Shown here piece by piece: positions 9,250 through 17,271 of a stretch of DNA of 64,000 nucleotides (positions are counted from its first letter, which is position 1; every line of letters starts with the position of its first letter). This stretch comes from Alloprevotella sp. Lung230 (GTDB taxonomy: Bacteria; Bacteroidota; Bacteroidia; Bacteroidales; Bacteroidaceae), in the NCBI RefSeq assembly GCF_014385435.1, contig NZ_JACSUD010000003.1:62001-126000 (forward strand). Reading direction: 5' to 3'. A program made the translations under genes and the position numbers. The notes under the pieces were generated by a model that saw only the letters and a program-made list of their open reading frames with translations, had not been told where the DNA came from and ran no database searches.

Positions 9250-11304
9250 CTATCGGCTGCCGAGGGGCAGCGCGGTGGGCGGTTCGGCCGTGGGGTGGGG
9301 CGCATAGACAATGCCGTCGAGGGCGTTGCGCCCGTCGCGGTCGGTGAGCACGAAGGTAAACATCCATTTGCGCAACCGCTGTCGGCCGTCGGGGAGGAAG
9401 GGCAGGCGCAGCAGCACCTTGTTCCAGCCTTTTTTCAACCACAGCGGCAGCGGCGGTCGCGCGGTGAAGTTTTCGTTGCGCAGGAGGGTTTCGTGGGTGA
9501 TGTTGGTCAGGCCGCTGTTGTCGAAAGTCGGCGGCGCGATGGGGCGGTCGTTGAGCCAGATTTTGGAGCCGTAGCGATCCCATGTGCCGGCATCGGGAGC
9601 AGCATCTTTTTCGGAACGCCCGTAGTTGTACAACTCGATGAGGGCGCCGGCTTCCTGCGCTTGGGGGGAGTAGATGTAAGTCCAGGCGTAGGCCGTGGTG
9701 TGCTCCTGCGGATGGGGGAAATGGGCGGGAATGATGCTGCCCCAGGTGTGGCGCAGATAGATGCCCGCGCCGGTGGCATGGCCGGTGCGATAGGTTTTGC
9801 CGTGGTAGACGTAGCTGTCTTTCAAACCCTCTGTCTCGGGCGGCAGCGGGCGGTCGGGGTCGCCCTCGTTGGGGAAGGGCTCCGTGATGCACCAGCGCAC
9901 GTCGGTCTGCCGCACATACGGCACCGGTTCTTCGGCGAGGGTGGTGCTTTTGTGGAAAAGAAAACGCTCTTCCCACGAGCGGAACTCCTCCCACTCCGCA
10001 CCGGCATCGGGCAGCGTGGTGCCGCCTTGTTCGACATACTGCCGTCCGCCGCCGCGCCAACTGCGTTCGGCAAGGGCAATGGCATTGGCGAAGAAGTTGT
10101 TTTGCGCCACGATGTCGCGCTCGGTCGCCATTTTGCGGTCGTTCCACGGGGCGGAAATCGTGCCGGCAAGGTCGGGATGGCCGCGCTCGGCATAGTAGAT
10201 GTTGCTCTTGTAAATGCCCACGAGGTCGGCAAACACGTCGAAGTGGTTGGTGTATTGGTAGCGGCAGTCGATGTTGGGCTTGCCGGCCACGGCCTTGCCC
10301 GCGGTGCTCCACATTTGGGTCATGTCGATGTCGAGGCCGCCGATGTTCACCCCTTGGACGGGGTTCCACACCACCACCTTGCGCCCGAGGGCGTGCACCT
10401 TGTCGATCATCGTTTCGAGGAAGCGGGGGTAGGTGATGGCGCGCTCGTCGGCACCGATGTGGAGGTAGGGTGCGTGCGGAAATACGGCCGCCATTTCTTC
10501 GAGAATGGTGGTGAGCGCCGCCACGCCGGCATCGGTCTGCATGTCAAAGCCCATCGCGCGGCGGAAGGCTTCGCTGTGGCCGGGCATATCGATTTCGGGA
10601 ATGATGATCACCCCGCGTTCGGCGGCAAAGGTTTCGAGTTCCTGTGCTTCGGCCTGCGTGTAGAATCGGCCGGGGAAGCGGGTCATGTGTTCGGCCGCCG
10701 TGAGTTGCGGAAAGGCTTTCACCTCGATGCGCCAGGCTTGGTTTTCCGTCAAGTGCCAATGGAAGGTGTTCACCTTGAAGCGCGAGAGGAGGTCGATGTG
10801 GCGTTTGAGGGTTTCGATGGAGAGAAACGACCGCCCGACATCGTGCATGAAGCCGCGGAGTTTGAAGGCGGGAAAGTCGGTGATGTCTGCCGCTTCGAGC
10901 GCCGGCCGCTCAGCACCGCCCATGGCCATTTGCGCCAACGTCTGTGCGGCACGAATGATGCCCACCTCCGTGGCGGCGGTGATTTCGAGGGTGTCGGGAC
11001 GCACGCGCAGTCGATAGCCCTCGTTGGGAAAACCGTCCAGCCGATAGTCGAAGGTGTCGAAATGCGGCTCAATCCTGACCACCACTTGGGCGGCGGCGTT
11101 CGGAGCGAAGGAGCAGCCTTGTGCGCGCAGGAAATGCCGGAGGAGGGCGGTGTGGGTCGGGTCGGTCAGGGCGACGGGACGACCCAGTGCGAAGGGCGCG
11201 GCTTCCACTCTCTCCACCTGTTGCGGCAGGGGCAGGAGGTGCTTGAGTTTGGCCTGCGCTCCCAAAGCGAAGAGGGCGGCAGCCAGAAGGAGGCCTTTGA
11301 GCAT
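9250..11304 (-). CDS. Beta-N-acetylhexosaminidase, GH20 family
   Basis: Exo-acting enzyme releasing terminal GlcNAc/GalNAc from glycans. It has 684 residues with signal peptide MLKGLLLAAALFALGAQA. The GH20 N-terminal beta/alpha domain spans about 20-140, then the catalytic barrel begins at FKLRGFMHDVGRSFLSIET and FHWHLTENQAWRIE. The catalytic Asp-Glu pair is D286-E287 in HIGADE; PEIDMPGHSEA is also conserved. After the barrel, about 200 residues form a further beta-rich region (YAWTYIYSPQAQEAGALIEL onward) typical of Bacteroidetes secreted hexosaminidases. The upstream leader contains a lone 15-bp palindrome of the 21-bp repeat family. Together with the esterase at 14.5-16.7 kb it suggests trimming of host mucin or N-glycans. 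Confidence 0.94.
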   Translation of the reverse strand: MLKGLLLAAALFALGAQAKLKHLLPLPQQVERVEAAPFALGRPVALTDPTHTALLRHFLRAQGCSFAPNAAAQVVVRIEPHFDTFDYRLDGFPNEGYRLRVRPDTLEITAATEVGIIRAAQTLAQMAMGGAERPALEAADITDFPAFKLRGFMHDVGRSFLSIETLKRHIDLLSRFKVNTFHWHLTENQAWRIEVKAFPQLTAAEHMTRFPGRFYTQAEAQELETFAAERGVIIIPEIDMPGHSEAFRRAMGFDMQTDAGVAALTTILEEMAAVFPHAPYLHIGADERAITYPRFLETMIDKVHALGRKVVVWNPVQGVNIGGLDIDMTQMWSTAGKAVAGKPNIDCRYQYTNHFDVFADLVGIYKSNIYYAERGHPDLAGTISAPWNDRKMATERDIVAQNNFFANAIALAERSWRGGGRQYVEQGGTTLPDAGAEWEEFRSWEERFLFHKSTTLAEEPVPYVRQTDVRWCITEPFPNEGDPDRPLPPETEGLKDSYVYHGKTYRTGHATGAGIYLRHTWGSIIPAHFPHPQEHTTAYAWTYIYSPQAQEAGALIELYNYGRSEKDAAPDAGTWDRYGSKIWLNDRPIAPPTFDNSGLTNITHETLLRNENFTARPPLPLWLKKGWNKVLLRLPFLPDGRQRLRKWMFTFVLTDRDGRNALDGIVYAPHPTAEPPTALPLGSR

Positions 11305-11319
11305 AAGGGAGGGAAAAAA

Positions 11320-11334
11320 CTACCTCTGAGGTAG
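11320..11334. repeat. Single CTACCTC/GAGGTAG palindrome in the GH20 leader
   Basis: A perfect 7-1-7 palindrome. On the minus strand it is followed by six T and reaches the GH20 start codon about 15 bases later. It is the only single-copy member of the 21-bp repeat family here; it could be a small terminator/attenuator or an operator. Confidence 0.7.
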
Positions 11335-11370
11335 AGGAACGCCCCACGACAGCGCAGTGGCGAAAAGCAA

Positions 11371-11412
11371 AGGAGTGTCCCATCCGCAGGGGAAGTGCGG
11401 AGGGACACTCCT
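11371..11412 (-). terminator. metG terminator
   Basis: AGGAGTGTCCC (11371-11381) pairs with GGGACACTCCT (11402-11412), with a further inner CCGCA/TGCGG pairing. The minus strand continues TTGCTTTT. It separates metG from the GH20 gene. Confidence 0.8.
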
Positions 11413-11426
11413 GAGAGGGGGTGGGA

Positions 11427-13469
11427 CTATCCCACTTCCGAACCGGGGAGCACGGCACGATCGGGCGTGATGACCGAAAGGGTACCGTCGGCGTTGAGGG
11501 CGGAGAGAATCATACCTTCCGACACCAAGCCGTTCTTGAAGGTGCGGGGCGGGAGGTTGGCGATGAAGCACACCTGACGACCGATGAGCTGTTCGGGTTC
11601 GTAGTGCTGGGCGATGCCCGAAACGATGGTGCGGTTTTCCAAGCCGTCGGCAATGTCGAAGCGGAGGAGTTTCTTCATCTTCGGCACCCGTTCGCAATGG
11701 CGGATGGTACCGACGCGGATGTCGAGCTTTTCAAACGTGGCGAAGTCGATGTCTTCCTTCACGGGGTTGGCGCGGTGGTTTTCGGCTTCGTTCTGCTTCT
11801 TGATGTCGGCCAACTTCTGGAGTTGCGCGGCGATGGCGTCGTCTTCGATTTTCTCAAAGAGGAGTTCGGGTGTCCCCAACTGCGTACCGGCAGCGAGGAG
11901 GTCGAGCGCGCCGAGGCGGTCCCATTCGACGGCCGGCATGGCAATCATTTCGCGCAAACGGGCGGAGGAGAAGGGGAGGAAAGGCTCGAACGCGATGGCG
12001 AGATTGGCCACGAGTTGGAGCGAGAGGTTGAGGATGGTCTTGACGCGTTCGGGATCGGTCTTGATCACCTTCCATGGTTCGGCATCGGCCAGGTATTTAT
12101 TTCCGATGCGGGCGAGGTTCATGGCCTCCTTCTGCGCATCGCGGAAGCGGAAGGCTTCGAGCAGGCGTTCCACTTCGGCCTTCACGCCCTTGAACTCCTC
12201 GATGGCGGCGAGGTCGCTCTCGGTGAGCGTGCCGGCAGCGGGGACGATGCCGTCGTAGTATTTCTGCGTGAGTTGAAGGGCGCGGTTCACGAAGTTGCCG
12301 TAGACGGCCACGAGTTCGTTGTTGTTGCGCGCTTGGAAGTCGGCCCAAGTGAAGTTGTTGTCCTTCGTTTCGGGAGCGTTGGCGGTGAGGACATAGCGCA
12401 TCACATCCTGTTTGCCGGGGAACTCTTGCAGATATTCGTGGAGCCACACCGCCCAGTTGCGCGAGGTCGAGATTTTGTCGTCCTCCAAGTTGAGAAACTC
12501 GTTGCTCGGCACGTTGTCGGGCAGGATGAAGGAGCCTTCGGCCTTGAGCATGGCGGGGAACACGATGCAGTGGAACACGATGTTGTCCTTGCCGATGAAG
12601 TGAATGAGGCGCGTATCGTCGGACTTCCACCATTTCTCCCACGAGTCGGGGAGGAGTTCTTTGGTGTTGGAAATGTAGCCGATGGGCGCGTCAAACCAAA
12701 CGTAGAGCACCTTGCCCTCAGCGCCTTCTACCGGCACGGGAATGCCCCAATCGAGGTCGCGGCTCACGGCACGCGGTTGCAGCCCCATGTCAAACCAACT
12801 CTTGCACTGGCCGCTCACGTTGGGGCGCCATTCGGGATGGCTCTCAATCCACGGTTGCAACCACGCTTGGTGCTTGTCGAGGGGGAGATACCAGTGCTTC
12901 GTTTTGCGCAACACGGGTTTGCTGCCCGACACCTTCGATTCGGGGTTGATGAGTTCGGTGGGCGAGAGGTCTTTGCCGCATTTTTCGCACTGGTCGCCGT
13001 AGGCTTGTGGGTTGTGGCAGTGTGGGCATTCGCCGGTGATGTAGCGGTCGGCGAGGAAGGTTTTGGCCTCCTCGTCATAGTATTGTTCGCTCTCGCGTTC
13101 GAGGAATTCGCCCTTGTCGTAGAGCGTGCGGAAGAAGTCCGACGCCACCTGTCGGTGCGTTGCACTGGTGGTGCGGGAGTAGATGTCGAACGAGATGCCG
13201 AAGCCCTCGAACGAATCTTTGATGAGGTGGTGGTAGCGGTCCACGACTTCCTGCACCGAGCAGCCCTCTTTGCGGGCACGGATGGTGACAGGCACGCCGT
13301 GTTCGTCCGAACCGCAGATGAACAGGACGTCGCGGCGCTTCAGACGCAGATAGCGCACGTAAATATCGGAAGGCACATAGACACCGGCAAGATGCCCGAT
13401 GTGCACACCGCCGTTGGCATAGGGCAGGGCGGCGGTGACGAGGGTACGATTGAATTTCTTTTCGCTCAT
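11427..13469 (-). CDS. metG: Methionyl-tRNA synthetase
   Basis: Class I aminoacyl-tRNA synthetase charging tRNA-Met, 680 residues. It starts [20 protein letters not shown] with HIGH in [12 protein letters not shown] zinc knuckle [18 protein letters not shown] is in the connective insert. The KMSKS loop is the variant DKISTSRNW, usual in this phylum. The C-terminal 110 residues (from [20 protein letters not shown]) are the EMAP-II/Trbp111 tRNA-binding domain that allows dimerisation, so this is the long form. A hairpin terminator follows the gene. Confidence 0.98.
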   Translation of the reverse strand: MSEKKFNRTLVTAALPYANGGVHIGHLAGVYVPSDIYVRYLRLKRRDVLFICGSDEHGVPVTIRARKEGCSVQEVVDRYHHLIKDSFEGFGISFDIYSRTTSATHRQVASDFFRTLYDKGEFLERESEQYYDEEAKTFLADRYITGECPHCHNPQAYGDQCEKCGKDLSPTELINPESKVSGSKPVLRKTKHWYLPLDKHQAWLQPWIESHPEWRPNVSGQCKSWFDMGLQPRAVSRDLDWGIPVPVEGAEGKVLYVWFDAPIGYISNTKELLPDSWEKWWKSDDTRLIHFIGKDNIVFHCIVFPAMLKAEGSFILPDNVPSNEFLNLEDDKISTSRNWAVWLHEYLQEFPGKQDVMRYVLTANAPETKDNNFTWADFQARNNNELVAVYGNFVNRALQLTQKYYDGIVPAAGTLTESDLAAIEEFKGVKAEVERLLEAFRFRDAQKEAMNLARIGNKYLADAEPWKVIKTDPERVKTILNLSLQLVANLAIAFEPFLPFSSARLREMIAMPAVEWDRLGALDLLAAGTQLGTPELLFEKIEDDAIAAQLQKLADIKKQNEAENHRANPVKEDIDFATFEKLDIRVGTIRHCERVPKMKKLLRFDIADGLENRTIVSGIAQHYEPEQLIGRQVCFIANLPPRTFKNGLVSEGMILSALNADGTLSVITPDRAVLPGSEVG

Positions 13470-13647
13470 AGAATAGGAGAGTTTTTTTTAGACGGCTTTT
13501 TATAAACAAAAGAGTTGCTTCTTTGTAACTCTTTGATTATAAATACTTATAAAAAAGTATTGGCACCTGAAACGAAAACGACTGATGTGACAGGAAGATG
13601 CATTAAAAAAAATGTAGGACAAGTGCGAATCGGATAAGCAGTGAGAC
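13470..13647. other. AT-rich spacer between metG and the S51 peptidase gene
   Basis: Contains two small hairpins: AAAGAGTT/AACTCTTT at about 13509-13534 and AATACTT/AAGTATT at about 13541-13561. These may end the peptidase transcript or lie in the metG leader. No gene is seen. Confidence 0.4.
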
Positions 13648-14391
13648 TTATCTTCGACTTTCAACCTTAATTTCTGTGCCGTTCACTGTGATAACCTGTG
13701 TGTTGCTTATTGGACAGAGGGTAATCCTTTCCCCATATGCCGCAATGATTTTCTCAACAACCTTCTTGAAAGGGAAATTCGTATGATGAGGCAAAGGATA
13801 GAAATCAATAACGTGCAATGCAGAAAAGTCTGGAAGCTCGGGAGCCTTGCTGCAATCATCCATCTCTTTAACATATTCGATATTAGGAGACATAATTACC
13901 GAGCCTGCCGACTCCCCGATATACAGTTTCCCTTGCTCTATCTGTTCGACAATGATTTCGTCAGCTCCCGTTTTTTTCAACTCTTGAAGAAGAAAAAACG
14001 TATTTCCACCAGTTATGTAGATATAATCGTTCTTTTCCAATTTATCCCGAATTTCCTGCTTGCTCGCCTGTGTCAATTCCAATTCATCTACCGTTAGCCC
14101 CATTTTTTCGAGAGCTTTTCTGCCCGAGCTGACGAAGAATTTTACAGATTCTGGGATACTCGCCGTAGGAATAAATGTCACCCTCTTGCCATTCAATTCT
14201 TCACCGGAAAAATCGATAAAAAGCTTTGCCACGTCATTAAACGATGATGCCAAGAACAATTTTCTTGTCGGCTTATCATTCTTATTTGCCACTTTTTCCA
14301 TCGCTGTCTTATTTTCTTCCATTTCTTTTAGGTTTTTGGCATTTACACAGATAGCAAACAACAAGCAAACTATAAATGTAAATAATCTCAT
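13648..14391 (-). CDS. Peptidase E-like serine peptidase (family S51), probably exported
   Basis: S51 peptidases (dipeptidase E, cyanophycinase) use a serine in a nucleophile elbow; here it is GESAGS in KLYIGESAGSVIMSP. YITGGNTFFLLQEL and the ending HTNFPFKKVVEKIIAAYGER...PISNTQVITVNG also match the family. Starting at MRLFTFIVCLLFAICVNA gives 247 residues with a signal peptide; a start 10 codons earlier is possible. Typical cytosolic peptidase E lacks a signal peptide, so export is unusual. The gene is visibly richer in A and T than all neighbours, with AAA/ATA/TTT-rich codons, suggesting recent acquisition. A TAATTTTG box lies about 30 bases upstream. Confidence 0.82.
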   Translation of the reverse strand: MRLFTFIVCLLFAICVNAKNLKEMEENKTAMEKVANKNDKPTRKLFLASSFNDVAKLFIDFSGEELNGKRVTFIPTASIPESVKFFVSSGRKALEKMGLTVDELELTQASKQEIRDKLEKNDYIYITGGNTFFLLQELKKTGADEIIVEQIEQGKLYIGESAGSVIMSPNIEYVKEMDDCSKAPELPDFSALHVIDFYPLPHHTNFPFKKVVEKIIAAYGERITLCPISNTQVITVNGTEIKVESRR

Positions 14392-14418
14392 TTCTATTCG
14401 TTTGATAGAATTAGACTG

Positions 14419-14426
14419 CAAAATTA
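14419..14426 (-). promoter_or_regulatory. -7 box of the S51 peptidase gene
   Basis: Minus strand TAATTTTG, 28 bases before the chosen start codon. No clear upstream TTTG was found. Confidence 0.5.
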
Positions 14427-14493
14427 CGGATTTCCAGCGAGAAAATGCGGTCTTGTGGGATGAAAATGCCGTTTTGCGGCTTTTTGCCGATGG

Positions 14494-16650
14494 CTAAGGC
14501 TTTGCCCCTTCCACGGCGATGCGGAAAGTGGAAGTGGGCAATCCTTCGGCATTGACGAGGTTGGCGCGGGTGAACGGCTGCCAACCGTAGCGCACCCACA
14601 CCGGACGCTCCACTTCGGGACAGTGCAGCCGCACACGGTCGGCATGGAGGGTGGCGGCAACGGGGTGGAACACCTCGTCGGCACCGGCCACTTCAAACGT
14701 GCGCACCGCCTGACCGTCGGACGTGGTGAGGCCGCGGCTCCATTGGAAACTAACCTCCACTTCTGCGCCTTTGTGCAGGGTGGCACGTGGGGCGGAAGGG
14801 CCGCAGGGGGTGAGGTGGGCAAATCCGCGCTCGTGGTGCAGCACCAGTCGGGCGAGCCGTTCGCCGATGGGCTGCTTGTGGCGGGGGTGAACGTCGAGTG
14901 AATCGCCCACATCGCTACTCACCGCCATATACACCCCTTTCAACGCCTCGGCCATGCGGCGCTGACTCTCGCGAAACCATGGCCACGAGGGGCGGTTGAT
15001 GCTGGAGAGCTGCACCGTGTAGAACGGCAGATCGGGTTCGCCCAAGTAGGTGCGCCACGAACGGAGGAGGAGGGGGAAAAGGCGCTCGTGGATTTCCATG
15101 TTTTCCGCGTTCGACTCGCCTTGATACCACAGCACTCCATCGACCGCGCAGCCTTTGAGCGGACGGATGCCGGCATCGAAGAGGTAGGTGGGCTGATAGG
15201 GATGGCGCTGGAGTTTGTCGGTGGCGCGGGCTATGTTTTTCCGCATCCGCTCCACCACCCATGGCATCACCATCACGTTGTGGCCGAAGCGGTCGTTGAG
15301 GAGTTCGGGAAATTCGTCCTCGAGCGTGCGGCGGTCGATCCACGACTCGGTCGTGCTGCCGCCCACGGCATTGACGATGAGGCCGACCGGCACTTTCAGA
15401 CTGTCGCGCAGCATGCGGGCAAAGTGGTAGGCCACGGCCGACACGTTACCCACATTCTCGCGCGTGGCCGTCTGCCAACCGTCGTTGCGCAGGTAGAGCA
15501 GGCGGTTCACAGAGTCGAGTGCCGTGCTGTCCCATTCGCTGTTGTCGGTGTCCCATCGGGGGAGGAGGTTGAGCAGGCGCAGGTCGGCATCGTCGGCCGC
15601 GGCCAAAGCGCGCTCTGCCCCCACGGCATTGCGCAGGGGAAAGGCCATGTTGCTCTGACCCGAACAGAGCCACACCTCGCCGGCCGCGATGTTGCGCAGG
15701 CGGAGCGTTTGTCGGCCGCTGCTCACGCTGAGGTTGTAGTTCGTACCGGCCGCCACGGGGGCAAACGTCACCTGCCAACGGCCGTCGGCATCGGCCGTGG
15801 TCTTGTGCTTTTGGCCGGCAAATTCGGCCATGACCACCGCACCGGCATCGGCACGTCCGTTGACGGTGAAGGGCTGGTGGCGACGGATCACCATGTTGTC
15901 CGAAAAGCCCGCCGGCAGTTGGAGTCCGCCGTGGTCGCCGGTGAGGGCGGCATAGACCACATCGGCCAGCAATGCCGCTCCCGCCTTGTCGGGGTGGAGG
16001 CCGTCGGGCAGCATTTCGGGGTGGGGCAGGAGGGGTTCGTAGAAGTCGATGAGGTGGGCGCCGGTGGCCGCCGCCACACGTTCGATGGCGCGCTGAATGA
16101 GTTTGTGCCAATCGCGCGTTCCGGCCAAAAATCGGTGGTGACGGTGGGAGATGGGCGACATCCGCGCGAGGAAGAAGCGCGCCTTGGGGTTGGCGGCGCG
16201 GAAGGAGTCGACCAGCGCGATGTAGTCCTTCGTGAAATCATCGCGGAAGAAAGGCCAGTTGCGTGGATCGGTGTCGTTGATACCGAGGTGAATCATCACG
16301 ATGTCGGGACGGAAATCGAGCGCATTTCGGTAGACTTCCTGCGCGATGTAAGGGCGGTGTCCGCGACGCAGCAGGGTCGTGCCGGAGTGGCCGAAGTTGC
16401 GCACGTCATAGCCCTTGCCGAGGCGTTCCTGCAAGCGTGCAGGGTAGCATTCGGTGTCGCGGTGGGTGAGGCCGTAGCCGTAGGTGATGCTGTTGCCCAC
16501 GCAGGCCACGCGGAGGGGCGTTTCGCTTTTCGGAGCGGTGCGTCGTGTGCTGAAAGGGCCTGCCGCAGCGCTCATGACGAAAGTCAAGGCGAGGAGCACG
16601 AGCGTCAGTGTGCCGCGGTGTCGAGACAGGGTAGGGTGTTTTTCTTCCAT
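14494..16650 (-). CDS. Two-domain SGNH / sialate O-acetylesterase
   Basis: Predicted secreted esterase of 718 residues that removes O-acetyl groups from sialic acids or related sugars. After a signal peptide, the first domain (about 45-235) is a GDSL/SGNH hydrolase: GNSITYG (Ser54), GIND (123-126) and DGLHPDKAG (Asp216, His219). After a beta-rich linker, the second domain (about 325-620) matches the sialate O-acetylesterase fold: CSGQSNM (Ser333), WYQGESNA (508-515) and DVHPRHK (Asp586, His588). Both catalytic sets look intact, so this may be a double-active enzyme. O-acetyl removal lets sialidases and hexosaminidases act, which fits the GH20 enzyme 3 kb away. Confidence 0.88.
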   Translation of the reverse strand: MEEKHPTLSRHRGTLTLVLLALTFVMSAAAGPFSTRRTAPKSETPLRVACVGNSITYGYGLTHRDTECYPARLQERLGKGYDVRNFGHSGTTLLRRGHRPYIAQEVYRNALDFRPDIVMIHLGINDTDPRNWPFFRDDFTKDYIALVDSFRAANPKARFFLARMSPISHRHHRFLAGTRDWHKLIQRAIERVAAATGAHLIDFYEPLLPHPEMLPDGLHPDKAGAALLADVVYAALTGDHGGLQLPAGFSDNMVIRRHQPFTVNGRADAGAVVMAEFAGQKHKTTADADGRWQVTFAPVAAGTNYNLSVSSGRQTLRLRNIAAGEVWLCSGQSNMAFPLRNAVGAERALAAADDADLRLLNLLPRWDTDNSEWDSTALDSVNRLLYLRNDGWQTATRENVGNVSAVAYHFARMLRDSLKVPVGLIVNAVGGSTTESWIDRRTLEDEFPELLNDRFGHNVMVMPWVVERMRKNIARATDKLQRHPYQPTYLFDAGIRPLKGCAVDGVLWYQGESNAENMEIHERLFPLLLRSWRTYLGEPDLPFYTVQLSSINRPSWPWFRESQRRMAEALKGVYMAVSSDVGDSLDVHPRHKQPIGERLARLVLHHERGFAHLTPCGPSAPRATLHKGAEVEVSFQWSRGLTTSDGQAVRTFEVAGADEVFHPVAATLHADRVRLHCPEVERPVWVRYGWQPFTRANLVNAEGLPTSTFRIAVEGAKP

Positions 16651-16884
16651 AGTGTGCGTTTTTTTTATGGAGGTGGCTCAATGAGATCTTGGAGGAGAAG
16701 TGCGTCCTGACGAAGGCGGAACGTAGCGAAATGTCCTACCTCCCTCTTCTCCGAGGATTTGCAATTCTTGGACAAAGGTAAGTAACATTGCCCAAATCGA
16801 CAAGCGTTGGGGGAAGAAAAAAGAAGTTGAAGGGCATCGGTTCTTCAAAATCGGGCATCGCTGTCTCAATGCGCCGACGGCTCA
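16651..16884. other. Intergenic sequence, no gene seen
   Basis: Spacer upstream of the esterase gene. CAAAGGTA at 16774-16781 reads TACCTTTG on the minus strand and could be the esterase promoter, about 125 bases upstream. Nothing else is recognisable before the repeat cluster. Confidence 0.35.
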
Positions 16885-17160
16885 ATCGGGCTGACCTCCA
16901 GTCAGCATCCTCTCCGGCGGCATCCACCCCACGAGGACGTGGGGTTATGCAAAGATGTCGCTTTCAGCGACCTGCCGCACCCGAACACAACTCTCGGTTT
17001 CACTTGGCTTTGGCTCGCGATGTTGCTGAAGGCGACACCTTCGCATAACCTCGGGTTCTCCCGAGGCGGGCAGAGCATAGAGGAAAGCTGACTGAAAGCC
17101 GGCCCGACAGCCTCATAGATCGTTGTTGTTCTCCGTGAAATAGGTGTCAAAATCCAAGTT
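16885..17160. repeat. Hairpin-cluster repeat, copy 1
   Basis: A module of short hairpins (CCCCACG-AGGA-CGTGGGG at about 16927-16944; CCTCGGG-TTCT-CCCGAGG at about 17047-17064; GTCGC-TTTCA-GCGAC) arranged as two inverted half-units. Each half-unit contains GGTTATGCAAAG-like sequence followed by GTCGC/GCGAC. The region 36.72-37.06 kb has the same pieces. Short ORFs in it are by-products of the repeat. Confidence 0.8.
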
Positions 17161-17172
17161 AAGCAAAAAAAA

Positions 17173-17250
17173 CTACCTCAGACGTGGTTTTTCCTGCGTC
17201 TGAGGTAGTTTGTTTTATCTCTGAGGTAGATTTTTCTATCTCTGAGGGGA
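17173..17250. repeat. 21-bp phased palindrome array, 4 units
   Basis: Units begin at 17173, 17194, 17215 and 17236, each a CTAnCTCnGAGGTAG-like near-palindrome plus a T-rich spacer. The first two can also fold together through a 12-bp stem (CTACCTCAGACG/CGTCTGAGGTAG). It lies 22-99 bases after the pgpH stop codon and may act as its terminator on the minus strand. Confidence 0.85.
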
Positions 17251-17271
17251 GAGGATAGGTGCTTTTTCTGC

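Noticed and set aside
8544-9311. Longer start for the 219-residue unknown gene
   Set aside because: The added N-terminus is Pro/Arg/Ser low-complexity and overlaps the end of the GH20 gene; the later Met gives a more sensible protein.
16902-17150. Hypothetical proteins at 17.0 and 36.8 kb sharing the peptide SSMLCPPRENPRLC
   Set aside because: Similarity extends through all frames and hairpins, so it reflects the dispersed DNA repeat, not a conserved protein.
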